Shown: piece by piece, positions 33,165 through 40,986 of the stretch | How positions within the stretch are numbered: position 1 is the stretch's first letter | Layout: each line of letters opens with the position of its first letter | DNA from: an uncultured Lachnospiraceae bacterium | GTDB lineage: Bacteria > Bacillota > Clostridia > Lachnospirales > Lachnospiraceae | NCBI GenBank assembly: GCA_949840915.1 | Contig: CATKXY010000002.1 | Span: 62,001 to 126,000 of the forward strand | Reading direction: 5' to 3' | Length of the DNA: 64,000 nt | Notes under the pieces: model-generated | What the model was told of the DNA's origin: nothing | Seen by the model: only the letters and a program-made list of their open reading frames with translations | Databases searched by the model: none | Position numbers and translations under genes: made by a program

Positions 33165-34181
33165 ATGGAACGGATTGTCAAAGAGATTGAAGTACTTAAG
33201 TCACAATATGAATCCCGCCCGGTAAATGCTGACGCCAGAGAAGTGAGCAGAGAGGAGTTTACCCTGCTGCTCAGCGGTGTTTCTACATGCCGGAGAGTAC
33301 CCGGGATTCAGGAGCATATGGGATATGAGTGTTTATATCATTGCGGCAGCAAGGAGGATATCGGACAGGCGCGGGAGCATCTGAGCAGACTGTTCGGAGT
33401 CAGGGACAGAGAAAGTCTGGAACAGCAGTGTTACAGGCTGTATTCGGGCAGCGGCCAATATGAGCAGTTTATGACATTCTGGAAGAATGCGCCCATGTTT
33501 GATATCAATGAGTTGAATGCCAATGGCAGGAAGGGCTTTGAGCACTGCAAAGAGCTTGCGGGAAGGTTTTATCCGCTGGTGAATGAAAAGGGTTTTTATG
33601 CCTGGGATATCAATGAGAGAATCGGCCTTTGCAGAAATGCTGCAGCCTGCGGAATCATTTCGGATCAGGAGTTCTGGGAGCTGACGGATGAGTGGGTGCG
33701 CCAGGCGCAGGTCTTTTACCGTTCTTACGGGGAATTTGCCGTAAGCTGTCTGTGCGGAGCGCTGTATGATATGGGCAGAAGCGAGCCTGACATCAGCGGA
33801 TTTTATGAGATCAACAAAAATATTATAGAACATCTGCTGGGAGAAGGCGGAGCGTGGAACAGAAACAGGTGGTATGTTCCGAAAGAGAGAGAATGGGCAA
33901 CCCTTCTGGATAGAAATCCGGGCTGTATCGTCACCAAAAGAGCGCTTGACGAAGAACGCATCGACTATATGTATCACGATGAACCCAGTCCCGGTTATCC
34001 TGACAGCGGCTGGCGCTTTTTTGTCGGAGACGAACCGGCGGAGTATGTGGATGATCCTGATAATTCGACAGTTTGCGGACTGAATACCATATGCAACTTA
34101 TCTCCCGATATCATGGCCTATCTCTATGCAGGAATCGGGAGGAGGTTCGGACGGCAGGAAAGCGGATGGGAAGAGGAGTAG
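33165..34181 (+). CDS. DUF1266-DUF2185 fusion protein
   Basis: About 338 residues from ATG 33165, chosen for AGGAGG at 6-7 nt. The middle (~110-215) fits DUF1266: FYAWDINERIGLCRNAA, then a GIISDQEFWELTD helix with aromatic residues. The last ~85 residues fit DUF2185: GCIVTKRALDEERIDYMY, then PDSGWRFFVGDE and CNLSPDIMAYL. No signal peptide or membrane segment. Both domains are found as suspected immunity or accessory proteins near polymorphic toxins, but no toxin gene lies nearby. It sits between the thioesterase and the S1-domain gene, with only 4 bp before the latter. Function unknown. Confidence 0.75.
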   Translation: MERIVKEIEVLKSQYESRPVNADAREVSREEFTLLLSGVSTCRRVPGIQEHMGYECLYHCGSKEDIGQAREHLSRLFGVRDRESLEQQCYRLYSGSGQYEQFMTFWKNAPMFDINELNANGRKGFEHCKELAGRFYPLVNEKGFYAWDINERIGLCRNAAACGIISDQEFWELTDEWVRQAQVFYRSYGEFAVSCLCGALYDMGRSEPDISGFYEINKNIIEHLLGEGGAWNRNRWYVPKEREWATLLDRNPGCIVTKRALDEERIDYMYHDEPSPGYPDSGWRFFVGDEPAEYVDDPDNSTVCGLNTICNLSPDIMAYLYAGIGRRFGRQESGWEEE

Positions 34182-34185
34182 CCGA

Positions 34186-35034
34186 ATGATAAAATTAGGC
34201 GAGTGGCAGGAACTGGTTATTGTAAAAAAAGTGGATTTCGGCATTTATCTTGCGCCTTCCGCGCAGGAGAAGGAAGAGAGGATCCTGCTTCCGGCGAAAC
34301 AGACACCGGAGGGAAGTGAGATCGGGGATCGTGTGGAGGTATTTGTATACCGGGATTCCAAGGACCGCATGATCGCCACAACCAACGCTCCGAAGCTTGT
34401 CATGGGCCAGGTGGCAGAGCTGTCCGTGGTTCAGGTCGGCAAGATAGGGGCTTTCCTGGACTGGGGGCTGGAGAAGGATCTGTTTCTGCCCTACAGGCAG
34501 CAGAAGCGCCGGGTGGCGCCGGGTGATAAGGTTCTGGTCTCTCTATATATCGATAAGAGCGGCAGGATCTGCGCTACCACCAATGTGTATGAGAATCTGC
34601 GCTCGGACAGTCCTTACAAGAAGGACGACCGGGTGAGAGGGCGCGTGTATGAGATCAGTGACAATTTTGGAGCCTTTGTGGCGGTAGATAATCAGTATTC
34701 GGCGCTGATACCAAAACGTGAGCTTTACGGGGAGGTATTGCCGGGGGAGGATGTCGAGGCACGGGTGACGGAAGTGCTGGAGGACGGCAGACTGACTCTG
34801 AGTATCCGGGAGAAGGCTTACCTGCAGCTGGAGCGGGATGGCGAGAAGCTGCTCAGACTATTGGACAGCTACGACGGTGTGCTGCCTTTTACGGAGAAGG
34901 CTGATCCGGAAGTCATACGCAGAGAAACCGGAATGAGCAAGAATGAGTTTAAGCGTGCGGTGGGTCATCTTTTGAAGACGGGGGCCGTCGAAATAAAAGA
35001 TAAAATAATCAGGTATAGCACTGGAAATAATTAA
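34186..35034 (+). CDS. cvfB: S1-type RNA-binding protein (CvfB family)
   Basis: About 282 residues from ATG 34186 behind GAGGAG. There are successive S1-like OB domains (about residues 5-65, 70-130 and 140-215: GDRVEVFVYRDSKDRMIATT, GKIGAFLDWGLEKDLFLP, DRVRGRVYEISDNFGAFV), then a C-terminal winged-helix domain (MSKNEFKRAVGHLLKTGAVEI). This order matches CvfB/YitL, which in Staphylococcus binds RNA and influences virulence gene expression. Target RNAs are unknown. Confidence 0.85.
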   Translation: MIKLGEWQELVIVKKVDFGIYLAPSAQEKEERILLPAKQTPEGSEIGDRVEVFVYRDSKDRMIATTNAPKLVMGQVAELSVVQVGKIGAFLDWGLEKDLFLPYRQQKRRVAPGDKVLVSLYIDKSGRICATTNVYENLRSDSPYKKDDRVRGRVYEISDNFGAFVAVDNQYSALIPKRELYGEVLPGEDVEARVTEVLEDGRLTLSIREKAYLQLERDGEKLLRLLDSYDGVLPFTEKADPEVIRRETGMSKNEFKRAVGHLLKTGAVEIKDKIIRYSTGNN

Positions 35035-35050
35035 TAGGCTGTGTTATAAT
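35022..35050 (+). promoter_or_regulatory. Likely promoter of the YjfB-like gene
   Basis: TATAAT (35045-35050) with TGGAAA (35022-35027) 17 bp upstream; the -35 is weak. It overlaps the end of the cvfB gene. No sigma28 motif is seen here. Confidence 0.45.
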
Positions 35051-35083
35051 ATCTGTGTCGAAATGATGAGAGGAGGTGTCCGT

Positions 35084-35275
35084 ATGGATATTGCAGGTTT
35101 ATCTATGAGTTTATCGTCCAACAAGGTTATGTCTCAGGTAAGCACGGCTGTGCTCAGCAAGGCTATGGATACCAATGAGGCGCTGGGACAGGGTCTTGTA
35201 CAGATGATGGATGCGGCGGCTATGGAGCTGAGTGTGAATCCGGGAGTAGGGGCAAATTTTGACATGAAGGTCTGA
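35084..35275 (+). CDS. YjfB family putative motility protein
   Basis: A 63-residue protein from ATG 35084 with AGGAGG at 7 nt. It starts MDIAGLSMSLSS and continues with small and polar residues (QVSTAVLSKAMD), a Met-rich middle and a short VNPGVGANFDMKV tail. This is the pattern of the YjfB family (PF14070), short proteins annotated as putative motility proteins and often found in flagellated Firmicutes. The mechanism is unknown. It is monocistronic between cvfB and a regulator gene. Confidence 0.7.
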   Translation: MDIAGLSMSLSSNKVMSQVSTAVLSKAMDTNEALGQGLVQMMDAAAMELSVNPGVGANFDMKV

Positions 35276-35378
35276 GAAGTTTTTCCTGCGAGGAATATAA
35301 ATGAGGGGTTGTTTGAGGGTAAAATACTGTCAGGCAGCTCTTTTTTTGTGATTTTTGTGAATTTTCTCCGAAAAACTA

Positions 35379-35407
35379 TTGCTTTTTTGGCATTTATTTT
35401 GTACATT
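35379..35407 (+). promoter_or_regulatory. Possible promoter of the PucR/CdaR-type regulator
   Basis: TTGCTT (35379-35384), 17-bp spacer, TACATT (35402-35407), 38 bp before the ATG at 35445 in an AT-rich gap. Confidence 0.5.
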
Positions 35408-35444
35408 TGTGTTAGAAGGTTTTCTAGTCAAAGGAGCAGGGTAT

Positions 35445-36530
35445 ATGATTTCAAATCAGATTTTGCAGAATACAATTGATGGTCTTAAGGGGATTTCCAG
35501 AGTGGATCTCTGCGTCATGGATACGGATGGCAAGGAGATCGCCAGCACCACGGACATGAGTCACTGCTGCAGTGCTGCAGTGGAGTTTGCGGTGTCTCCG
35601 GCGGATTCTCAGGAGATACAGGGCTATCAGTATTTTAAGATTTTTGATGAGCAGCAGCTGGAGTATATTCTTGTGGCGGGGGGCGTTGGCGAGGATATCT
35701 ATATGATCGGCAAGATGGTCGCCTTTCAGATTCAAAATCTGTTGGTGGCTTACAAGGAGCGTTTTGACAAGGATAATTTTATCAAGAATCTCTTGCTGGA
35801 CAATCTGCTTCTGGTGGATATTTACAGCCGTTCCAAGAAGCTGCACATACAGACGGATGCCGCGCGCGTGGTGCTGATCGTGGAGTCCGCCGCGGGGAAG
35901 GACAGCAATGTGCTGGAGCTGACCAGAGCGTGTTTTGCCAATAATGGTAAAGATTTCATTACCGCAGTAGATGAAAAGGATGTTATTATAGTAAAGGAGC
36001 TGCCCGATTCGGATGCCGGCAAGGAGATCGAGCGATCGGCCCGGACCCTGATCGGCTATCTGCAGAGGGAGAACATTCAGGGTGTACGCATTGCTTACGG
36101 TACGATCGTCCATGAGATTAAGGAGGTAAGCCGTTCCTATAAGGAAGCCAGAATGGCGCTGGATGTGGGAAAGATTTTCTTTGATGACAGGGATCTGGTT
36201 GCCTACAGTGAGCTGGGCATTGGCCGCCTGATTTATCAGCTGCCGATTCCTCTGTGCAAGATGTTTATCCGCGAGATTTTCGGCGGCAAAAGTCCCGACG
36301 ATTTCGATGAGGAGACTTTGTCTACCATTTATAAGTTTTTCGAGAACAGTCTGAATGTGTCCGAGACTTCAAGACAGCTCTTTATCCACCGAAACACGCT
36401 GGTGTACAGGCTGGATAAGCTTCAGAAGAGTACAGGACTTGATCTGCGGGTATTTGAGGATGCCATCACCTTCAAGATCGCGCTGATGGTCGTAAAATAT
36501 ATGAAATATATGGAAACCTTTGAATACTGA
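35445..36530 (+). CDS. PucR/CdaR-type transcriptional regulator
   Basis: About 361 residues from ATG 35445 (AAGGAG upstream). The N-terminal ~110 residues resemble the sugar-diacid recognition domain of CdaR/SdaR regulators (MISNQILQNTIDGLKGISRVDLCVMD). A middle region follows with a degenerate GGDEF-like part. The C-terminal ~60 residues are a PucR-type helix-turn-helix (LNVSETSRQLFIHRNTLVYRL). Not to be confused with CdaR of the c-di-AMP operon. Target genes are not obvious; the nearest downstream genes, ftsEX, have their own promoter-like site. Confidence 0.82.
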   Translation: MISNQILQNTIDGLKGISRVDLCVMDTDGKEIASTTDMSHCCSAAVEFAVSPADSQEIQGYQYFKIFDEQQLEYILVAGGVGEDIYMIGKMVAFQIQNLLVAYKERFDKDNFIKNLLLDNLLLVDIYSRSKKLHIQTDAARVVLIVESAAGKDSNVLELTRACFANNGKDFITAVDEKDVIIVKELPDSDAGKEIERSARTLIGYLQRENIQGVRIAYGTIVHEIKEVSRSYKEARMALDVGKIFFDDRDLVAYSELGIGRLIYQLPIPLCKMFIREIFGGKSPDDFDEETLSTIYKFFENSLNVSETSRQLFIHRNTLVYRLDKLQKSTGLDLRVFEDAITFKIALMVVKYMKYMETFEY

Positions 36531-36544
36531 TCGCGTCTATTAGG

Positions 36545-36572
36545 TTGCGGATAGAAGAAGTCCATGTAATAA
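36545..36572 (+). promoter_or_regulatory. Likely promoter of ftsEX
   Basis: TTGCGG (36545-36550), 16-bp spacer, TAATAA (36567-36572), 45 bp before ftsE. Confidence 0.5.
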
Positions 36573-36617
36573 TAGAGCTGCGGGATTGGAAGGAGACTAT
36601 ACAATCGGAGGAAGGGA

Positions 36618-37361
36618 ATGACCAAAAAGGATTTACGAAGGCAGAAAAGAGAGGAATTTATACAGGAAAACGGTATCATTTGTCTGGATAATGTGAGTAA
36701 GAGCTATTCCACCGGCGCCCCGGCGCTGAATAACGTGAGTCTCAGCATCAGTCCGGGAGAATTCGTGTTTATCGTGGGGGACAGCGGTTCGGGCAAATCT
36801 ACGCTGATCAAACTTCTGCTGCGGGAGCTTACATCTTCCAGCGGCAGTGTTTATGTTATGGGATATGATCTGGGCAGACTGACCCATCGGCAGATTCCGC
36901 AGTTTCGGCGAAATCTGGGTGTGGTATTTCAGGACTTCCGTCTGCTCAAGGACAGAAATATTTATGAGAACGTGGCTTTTGCACAGAGGATCGTGGAGAC
37001 ACCCGTGAACGAGATCCGCAGGAATGTGCCGGCCATTCTGGCGACTGTGGGATTGGCGGGCAAGTATAAGTCTAAGCCCCGTCAGCTCTCCGGCGGAGAG
37101 CAGCAGCGGGTTGCATTGGCGAGAGCTCTGGTAAACAATCCGTCCATTCTGCTGGCGGATGAGCCTACCGGAAATCTGGATCCCAATAATTCCTGGGAAA
37201 TTATGAAACTACTGGAGGAGATAAACGCTTCCGGCACCACGGTATTGGTGGTGACACACAACAGTGAGATCGTCAATGCCATGCGCAAGAGGGTGATCAC
37301 CCTGAGAAAGGGCGTGATTGTCAGCGACGAGGAGGAAGGCGGTTATATCGATGAAGATTAG
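36618..37361 (+). CDS. ftsE: Cell division ATP-binding protein FtsE
   Basis: A 247-residue ABC ATPase. After an N-terminal extension of ~20 residues rich in charge (MTKKDLRRQKREE), the core has Walker A GDSGSGKSTLIK, Q-loop in VFQDFRLLKDRN (a typical FtsE phrase), signature LSGGEQQR and Walker B ILLADEPTGNLDP. FtsE works with FtsX to switch on peptidoglycan hydrolases at division. The end overlaps ftsX by 11 bp, consistent with coupled synthesis. An M23 protein follows, its probable target. Confidence 0.95.
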   Translation: MTKKDLRRQKREEFIQENGIICLDNVSKSYSTGAPALNNVSLSISPGEFVFIVGDSGSGKSTLIKLLLRELTSSSGSVYVMGYDLGRLTHRQIPQFRRNLGVVFQDFRLLKDRNIYENVAFAQRIVETPVNEIRRNVPAILATVGLAGKYKSKPRQLSGGEQQRVALARALVNNPSILLADEPTGNLDPNNSWEIMKLLEEINASGTTVLVVTHNSEIVNAMRKRVITLRKGVIVSDEEEGGYIDED

Positions 37362-38298
37362 TACATTGTTTTATACCATCAGGCAGGGATTTGCAAATAT
37401 TTTCCGCAACAAGCTGTTTTCTCTGGCATCCATAGCAACAATTTCCGCCTGTCTGTTTTTGTTCGGTCTGTTTTATGCCATCATGACCAATTTCCAGCAT
37501 GTGGTGAGGACGGCGGAGCAGGGGGTCTCTGTCACGGTGTTTTTCCATTATGAGGGAAATGTTCTGCCGGATGGCTGTGAAGTTCACCAGGAGGGACAGG
37601 TTCCCAGTCCCGAACGTATTGAGGCTATCGGTCAGATGATCGCCGCCCGTGTGGAGGTTTCCGATGTGGTGTTTGTCTCCGACGAGGAGGCGTGGGAGAC
37701 TTTTGGAAAATCCTATTTCGGTGAGGATTACAGAGAGGGATTTCCCCAGAATCCTTTGGACGGTGAGAACAGTTATCAGGTATTTTTGAGCGATGTGTCC
37801 ATGCAGGATACGCTGGTAAGCTGGCTGGAGTCTATGCCGGAGGTGCGCAAGATCAAGTATTCCGCCATCACTGCCGATACGCTCAGCGGCGTCAATCTGT
37901 TGATAGCATATGTATCTGTGGGCATCATCATCGTATTGCTGGCAGTGAGTATCTTCCTGATCAGCAACACCGTGGCGGTGGGAATTTCCGTCCGCAAGGA
38001 AGAGATCAATATCATGAAATACATCGGGGCCAAAGATTTCTTTGTGCGCGCTCCCTTTGTGCTGGAGGGCATGATCATCGGTCTTATCGGTGCGGCTATT
38101 CCGCTGGGTGTGATTTACAGTCTTTACAATTATGTGCTGAATTATGTGGCCGGAAGATTTGCAATGCTGAGCAGTTTTTTGGACTTTCTGCCCGCCGGGG
38201 AGGTATTTCACATACTGACACCTGTGTCGCTTGCTGTCGGCGTGGGGATCGGATTTCTTGGAAGCGTCACCACTGTGAGAAAGCATTTGCAGGTATAG
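37351..38298 (+). CDS. ftsX: Cell division protein FtsX
   Basis: About 315 residues from ATG 37351, which lies inside the last codons of ftsE behind GAGGAAGG. Four membrane segments: one near residues 20-42, a large extracytoplasmic loop (~45-180), then three further segments (~185-215, ~240-265, ~280-305). The MKISTLFYTIRQGFANIFRNK start is typical of Firmicute FtsX. It passes ATP-driven movement to a cell-wall hydrolase outside. Partner of FtsE and probably of the M23 protein that follows. Confidence 0.94.
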   Translation: MKISTLFYTIRQGFANIFRNKLFSLASIATISACLFLFGLFYAIMTNFQHVVRTAEQGVSVTVFFHYEGNVLPDGCEVHQEGQVPSPERIEAIGQMIAARVEVSDVVFVSDEEAWETFGKSYFGEDYREGFPQNPLDGENSYQVFLSDVSMQDTLVSWLESMPEVRKIKYSAITADTLSGVNLLIAYVSVGIIIVLLAVSIFLISNTVAVGISVRKEEINIMKYIGAKDFFVRAPFVLEGMIIGLIGAAIPLGVIYSLYNYVLNYVAGRFAMLSSFLDFLPAGEVFHILTPVSLAVGVGIGFLGSVTTVRKHLQV

Positions 38299-38343
38299 TT
38301 CATATTCATCAGTAAGGCATTCGTACATTGGGAGGAAAAGGAT

Positions 38344-39564
38344 TTGAGATTTCCCGCGAAGAGTAAAATATTGATTGCAGGAGTTATGACAGTAGCGCTT
38401 TTGGCGGGGGTGGGGCATTTGCCCGCGCAGGCTATCACTTCGGACAGCATCCGGGACAAGGAAGAGCAGATTGACCGGATGGAGAAGGAGAAGGATGCGC
38501 TGCAGGGCAATCTAACGGATCTGCAGAAAATTAAAAAGGATCTGGAGACACAGAAATCCAATCTGAAGAATTATGTCGCGGAGCTGGACGGAAAGCTTGA
38601 GGAAATAGAGCAGAATATTGTGGAACTGAACCTTCAGATCACTTCCAAGGAGCAGGATATTGTGGAGACACAGGCGGAGCTGGACGATGCGCTGGAGACG
38701 GAAGAGGCGCAGCACAAGGCTATGATCAGCCGTATCCGGATGATGTATGAGCAGGGCAATACACAGATTGTGGAGACGCTTTTGGGATCGGGCAGCTTCA
38801 GCGGTTTTTTGAGCCGTGCGGACGCGATGGAGAAGGTGGCTGCATATGACAGACAGATGTACGAGGAGTATAAGACAAACCGTCAGCTTGTGGAGCTGTG
38901 TAAGGAGCAGCTTGAGCTGGAGAAGGAAATCCTGGATCAGACCAGAGAGAATGTGGAGCTGGAACAGGCAAATCTGGAGGATCTGATTGACCAGAAGAAC
39001 AGAGACATCCTTGCCTACGAGACAGATATCAGCAATAAAGAGCAGGCGATCAGGGAATACGAGCAGATGATCCAGGAGCAGGATGAGGAGATTGCTGCTC
39101 TGGAGCAGGCAATTTTAGAGGAGAAAAGGAATATTCTGGCGGCAAACGGCGAGGTCATTACCTATGACGGGGGTCAGTTTAAATTCCCCCTGGCATCTTA
39201 CACCCGGGTTTCGGATGAGTATGGTATGCGTATCCACCCGACTCTGGGAGTGCAGCAGTTTCACAATGGTGTGGATCTGGCGTCGCCCAAGGGTACGGCG
39301 ATCTACGCCGCCTATGACGGCAAAGTGGTGGCTGCCACCTACAGTGCTACGATGGGAAATTATATTATGATAGATCATGGCAGCGAGCTGTATACCATAT
39401 ACATGCATGCTTCCGCTCTCTATGTGAAGAAAGGGGATCTGGTGGTGCGGGGGGAGACCATTGCCGCAGTGGGAAGCACGGGACGTTCCACAGGTAATCA
39501 TCTGCATTTCAGTGTGCGAAAGAATGGCTCTTATGTATCACCTTGGGAGTATATATCGAAGTGA
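38344..39564 (+). CDS. Coiled-coil M23 peptidase (EnvC-like hydrolase or activator)
   Basis: A 406-residue exported protein; TTG 38344 with GGGAGGAAAAGGA upstream. Signal peptide ~1-30, long coiled coil ~30-260 (repeated EEQIDRMEKEKDALQG, EQDIVETQAELDDALE), then a LytM/M23 domain with FHNGVDLAS (HxxxD) and HLHFSV (HxH). The zinc residues appear intact, so it may be an active endopeptidase. Position next to ftsEX fits the FtsEX-activated CwlO/PcsB/EnvC group. Confidence 0.9.
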   Translation: MRFPAKSKILIAGVMTVALLAGVGHLPAQAITSDSIRDKEEQIDRMEKEKDALQGNLTDLQKIKKDLETQKSNLKNYVAELDGKLEEIEQNIVELNLQITSKEQDIVETQAELDDALETEEAQHKAMISRIRMMYEQGNTQIVETLLGSGSFSGFLSRADAMEKVAAYDRQMYEEYKTNRQLVELCKEQLELEKEILDQTRENVELEQANLEDLIDQKNRDILAYETDISNKEQAIREYEQMIQEQDEEIAALEQAILEEKRNILAANGEVITYDGGQFKFPLASYTRVSDEYGMRIHPTLGVQQFHNGVDLASPKGTAIYAAYDGKVVAATYSATMGNYIMIDHGSELYTIYMHASALYVKKGDLVVRGETIAAVGSTGRSTGNHLHFSVRKNGSYVSPWEYISK

Positions 39565-39605
39565 TGCGCAATATGCTTCAATAAAGACAGAGGAATTAAA
39601 AAACC

Positions 39606-40808
39606 ATGGAAAATGAAAGAGAAAGAAAGGGCTGGGGGCTTTTTGCCCTTGGTCTTGTAGTCGGCCTGCTGGTGTCGCTGATCATTACCAGTGTAATTTT
39701 CAAACATAATGTGAGTCTGGAGGAGGACTCACTGGTGAACACCCGGGTGGTGGAAAAGATAGAGGATCTGGAGAAGCTGATCCACAGCCGCTTTTATCTG
39801 GCAGAGATGACAGATGAAGAATTGGAGCAGGGTATTTACAGAGGGATGCTGAAAGCTTTGAACGATCCGTATTCCGAGTACTATACCACCGAAGAATTGA
39901 AGGAGCTCATGGATCAGTCGGAGGGGATTTATTACGGGATCGGCGCCCATGTAGGTCTGGACAAGGAGACATCGCTGCCCATGATCAAAGCCGTGATTGA
40001 GGGGACGCCTGCCGAGGAGGCAGATCTGCGCCCCAATGATTTGATCTATATGGTGGATGACGAGTTGACTTACGGATTGAGCCTGACGGAGGCCGTGTCG
40101 CTGATCAAAGGACCGGAGGGCACAAATGTGACATTGACGCTGATCCGCGAAAATGTGTCGGATTATCTGGAAGTGACGATTCCGCGGAAAAAGGTGGAGA
40201 GTCCCACGGTCAATTTCGAGATGCTTGAGGACGGAATGGCCTATATTGAGATCACGGAGTTTGACGATGTGACAGTGGATCAGTTCGCGGAGGCGCTGGC
40301 CATGGCCAAGGGCTCGGATATGAAGGGCATGATACTGGATCTGCGGGCAAATCCCGGAGGGAGTCTCAGCGCAGTGGTTGAGATTGCCAGAATGATGCTG
40401 CCTGAGGGCCTGATCGTGTATACGGAGGATAAGGCCGGAAAGCGGTCGGAGTATTCCTGCGACGGGAAGCGAGAGCTTCAGGTGCCGCTGGTGGTGCTGA
40501 TAGACGGTAATTCGGCCAGCGCCTCGGAGATTCTGGCCGGAGCAATCCAGGATTACAGTCTGGGTACATTGGTGGGAACTACCACATTTGGCAAGGGTAT
40601 TGTGCAGCAGGTGATTGCCATGAATGACGGATCTGCTATCAAGCTTACCATCAGCAGCTATTTTACTCCCAAGGGACGCAATATTCACGGCACCGGTATT
40701 GAGCCGGATGTGGAGTGTACGTTCGACGGGGAAGCTTACTATGATGAGAAGAATCCCTATGATAACCAGTTGGAGAAGGCAAAGGAAGTATTGAAGAGCA
40801 TGCTGTGA
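39606..40808 (+). CDS. C-terminal processing peptidase (CtpA family, S41)
   Basis: A 400-residue membrane-anchored serine protease: membrane helix at ~10-30, PDZ domain ~110-180 (GTPAEEADLRPNDLIYMVDD), then the S41 core. The catalytic serine is in DGNSASASEILAGA (~residue 304) and the lysine in GTTTFGKGIVQ (~329), forming the Ser-Lys pair. ILDLRANPGGSL is a typical phrase. It lies 42 bp after the M23 protein, as in many Firmicutes; it may process cell-wall proteins (inference). Confidence 0.93.
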   Translation: MENERERKGWGLFALGLVVGLLVSLIITSVIFKHNVSLEEDSLVNTRVVEKIEDLEKLIHSRFYLAEMTDEELEQGIYRGMLKALNDPYSEYYTTEELKELMDQSEGIYYGIGAHVGLDKETSLPMIKAVIEGTPAEEADLRPNDLIYMVDDELTYGLSLTEAVSLIKGPEGTNVTLTLIRENVSDYLEVTIPRKKVESPTVNFEMLEDGMAYIEITEFDDVTVDQFAEALAMAKGSDMKGMILDLRANPGGSLSAVVEIARMMLPEGLIVYTEDKAGKRSEYSCDGKRELQVPLVVLIDGNSASASEILAGAIQDYSLGTLVGTTTFGKGIVQQVIAMNDGSAIKLTISSYFTPKGRNIHGTGIEPDVECTFDGEAYYDEKNPYDNQLEKAKEVLKSML

Positions 40809-40827
40809 TAAATTTTGACTTGTCGAA

Positions 40828-40877
40828 TCGGGGCTGCCGCTTTCATGAATGAAAATTCTTGAGATCGGCAGCCCCGA
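40828..40877 (+). terminator. Hairpin at the end of the ftsEX-ctpA operon
   Basis: TCGGGGCTGCCG (40828-40839) pairs with CGGCAGCCCCGA (40866-40877), a perfect 12-bp stem. The 26-nt loop contains a second self-pairing TTTCATGAATGAAA. No U-run follows, only TGATTTCTTTC, so it is a likely but not textbook terminator. Confidence 0.55.
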
Positions 40878-40891
40878 GCTGATTTCTTTCA

Positions 40892-40907
40892 CAGAACAAA
40901 TGTTCAT
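40892..40907 (+). promoter_or_regulatory. LexA (SOS) box upstream of uvrB
   Basis: AGAACAAATGTTCA, with core GAAC-AAAT-GTTC at 40894-40905, matches the Gram-positive LexA/DinR consensus CGAACNNNNGTTCG in all eight inner bases. It lies just upstream of a -10-like TATACT (40937-40942) and 81 bp before the uvrB start, so it can repress uvrB until DNA damage. Confidence 0.8.
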
Positions 40908-40986
40908 TTCTGCTGTACTTTTTTTATTAATTTTGGTATACTATCAGATAGACAGGCAGAAATATAAGTAATGTGGAGAGATTAGT

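Noticed and set aside
37321..38418. A 365-codon frame antisense to ftsX
   Set aside because: Gln/His-rich shadow of ftsX with no RBS or signal; ftsX is clear from its motifs and the overlap with ftsE.
40828..40907. Hairpin before uvrB as a riboswitch or attenuator
   Set aside because: It lies upstream of the -10 box and the SOS site, so it belongs to the end of the ctpA transcript rather than to the uvrB leader.
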